Position numbers and translations under genes: made by a program
Shown here: in pieces, positions 39,396 to 39,876 of the stretch
Layout of the letters: each line of letters starts with the position of its first letter
How positions within the stretch are numbered: the first letter of the stretch is position 1
Notes under the pieces: generated by a model
What the model saw: only the letters and a program-made list of their open reading frames with translations
Told to the model about the DNA's origin: nothing
Databases searched by the model: none
From: Phallusia fumigata
Lineage: Eukaryota; Chordata; Ascidiacea; Phlebobranchia; Ascidiidae
Length of the DNA: 39,876 nt
Direction: 5' to 3'
NCBI GenBank assembly: GCA_008931825.1
Contig: QXVZ01005767.1
Coordinates: 1 to 39,876 of the forward strand

Positions 39396-39876
39396 TGGGT
39401 CCCCTTCCTGAAAGGGGACACATATTGATTTCACTCTGTTTGTTTTGTTTTTTTTCTTTTTTTTTCTGTTTTTTTTCTTTTTTCTGCCCTGCAGCTTGTC
39501 CATGCACTTTTGGCATGAAATGTTTGATGGATTTGGATGAAACTTTCACAGCTGGTAGATATGGTCATGGAGATGTGCCATTCATTTCGATTGACTTCTT
39601 AGCCCCAAGGGTTACCCCGCTAGTCCCCAAAAGGGTGAAATATTACCTTGCACTATGTTTATGCACTTTTGCATCAAATGTTTCGCGGATTTGGATGAAA
39701 CTTTTACTGTTGGTAGATATGGTCATGGAGTCTGTCAGTAGTGTTGTTTGACCCCATATCCCAACGGTTACCCCACTAGCCCCCCAAAATGGGGCAAATA
39801 GTTAAACGATCTCCGACTTTGATGAAATTTGGAAAGTTTGTTTAACAGGATATCGGCATGCCATAATTAATGTTTT
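39391..39876 (+). repeat. Long dispersed repeat with internal units of about 158 bp, copy 2 (runs to window end)
   Basis: Same hairpin at 39399-39419, pyrimidine tract and units at about 39535 and 39693. It goes further than the other copy, with CCCCACTAGCCCCCCAAAA and a third partial GATGAAATTTGG unit at about 39828. Confidence 0.82.

Noticed and set aside
1-39876. Prokaryotic features: CRISPR, operons, insertion sequences
   Set aside because: Spliced animal genes with GT-AG introns and SINEs fill the window; no bacterial signals are present.

Overview
The window is animal nuclear DNA. It holds the 3' part of one large, many-exon gene and the start of a second gene, both on the + strand, in AT-rich DNA full of small dispersed repeats. 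The 5-exon-per-kb style of small exons, the very compact gene spacing, the tRNA-derived SINEs and the MITEs, together with two diverged copies of one segment flanking an N, suggest an ascidian tunicate such as Ciona, possibly the very polymorphic C. savignyi. That placement is inference: no species marker is visible.

Positions 1-28816 are the 3' part of a hemicentin (HMCN1/HMCN2-type) gene. About 50 exons (about 7.2 kb, roughly 2,400 codons visible) encode, in order, about 17 I-set immunoglobulin domains (1-17318, each usually split over two exons), six thrombospondin type 1 repeats (17783-21025, one exon each), a nidogen-type G2F domain (21142-23533, five exons), at least seven calcium-binding EGF domains (23802-27509) and a fibulin-type C-terminal domain ending in TGA at 28814-28816. 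This order is that of vertebrate hemicentins; the N-terminal VWA domain and the earlier Ig domains lie upstream of the window. A poly(A) signal follows at 28964.

Positions 28817-30464 are the 3' UTR and about 1.5 kb of intergenic DNA. A second gene on the same strand has an 18-base first coding exon at 30465-30482 and at least 13 coding exons to 38903 (588 codons, all reading phases consistent). It encodes a mostly alpha-helical coiled-coil protein that I cannot name; it probably continues beyond the window.

Five single N characters (3538, 6178, 16389, 16732, 26374) behave as collapsed assembly gaps: three cut through hemicentin exons and remove half domains, and one is flanked by two diverged copies of the same intron segment, as expected if two haplotypes were laid in tandem.

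The introns carry tRNA-derived SINEs on both strands, a foldback MITE family, a dispersed repeat built from units of about 158 bp, an intact hAT-like MITE with perfect 15-bp terminal repeats and an 8-bp target duplication, and several smaller families. The most unusual protein feature is an Ig domain in which both disulphide cysteines are replaced by valine. I found no novel defence, toxin or mobile gene system; the interest here lies in repeats, splice-site use, assembly structure and domain evolution.
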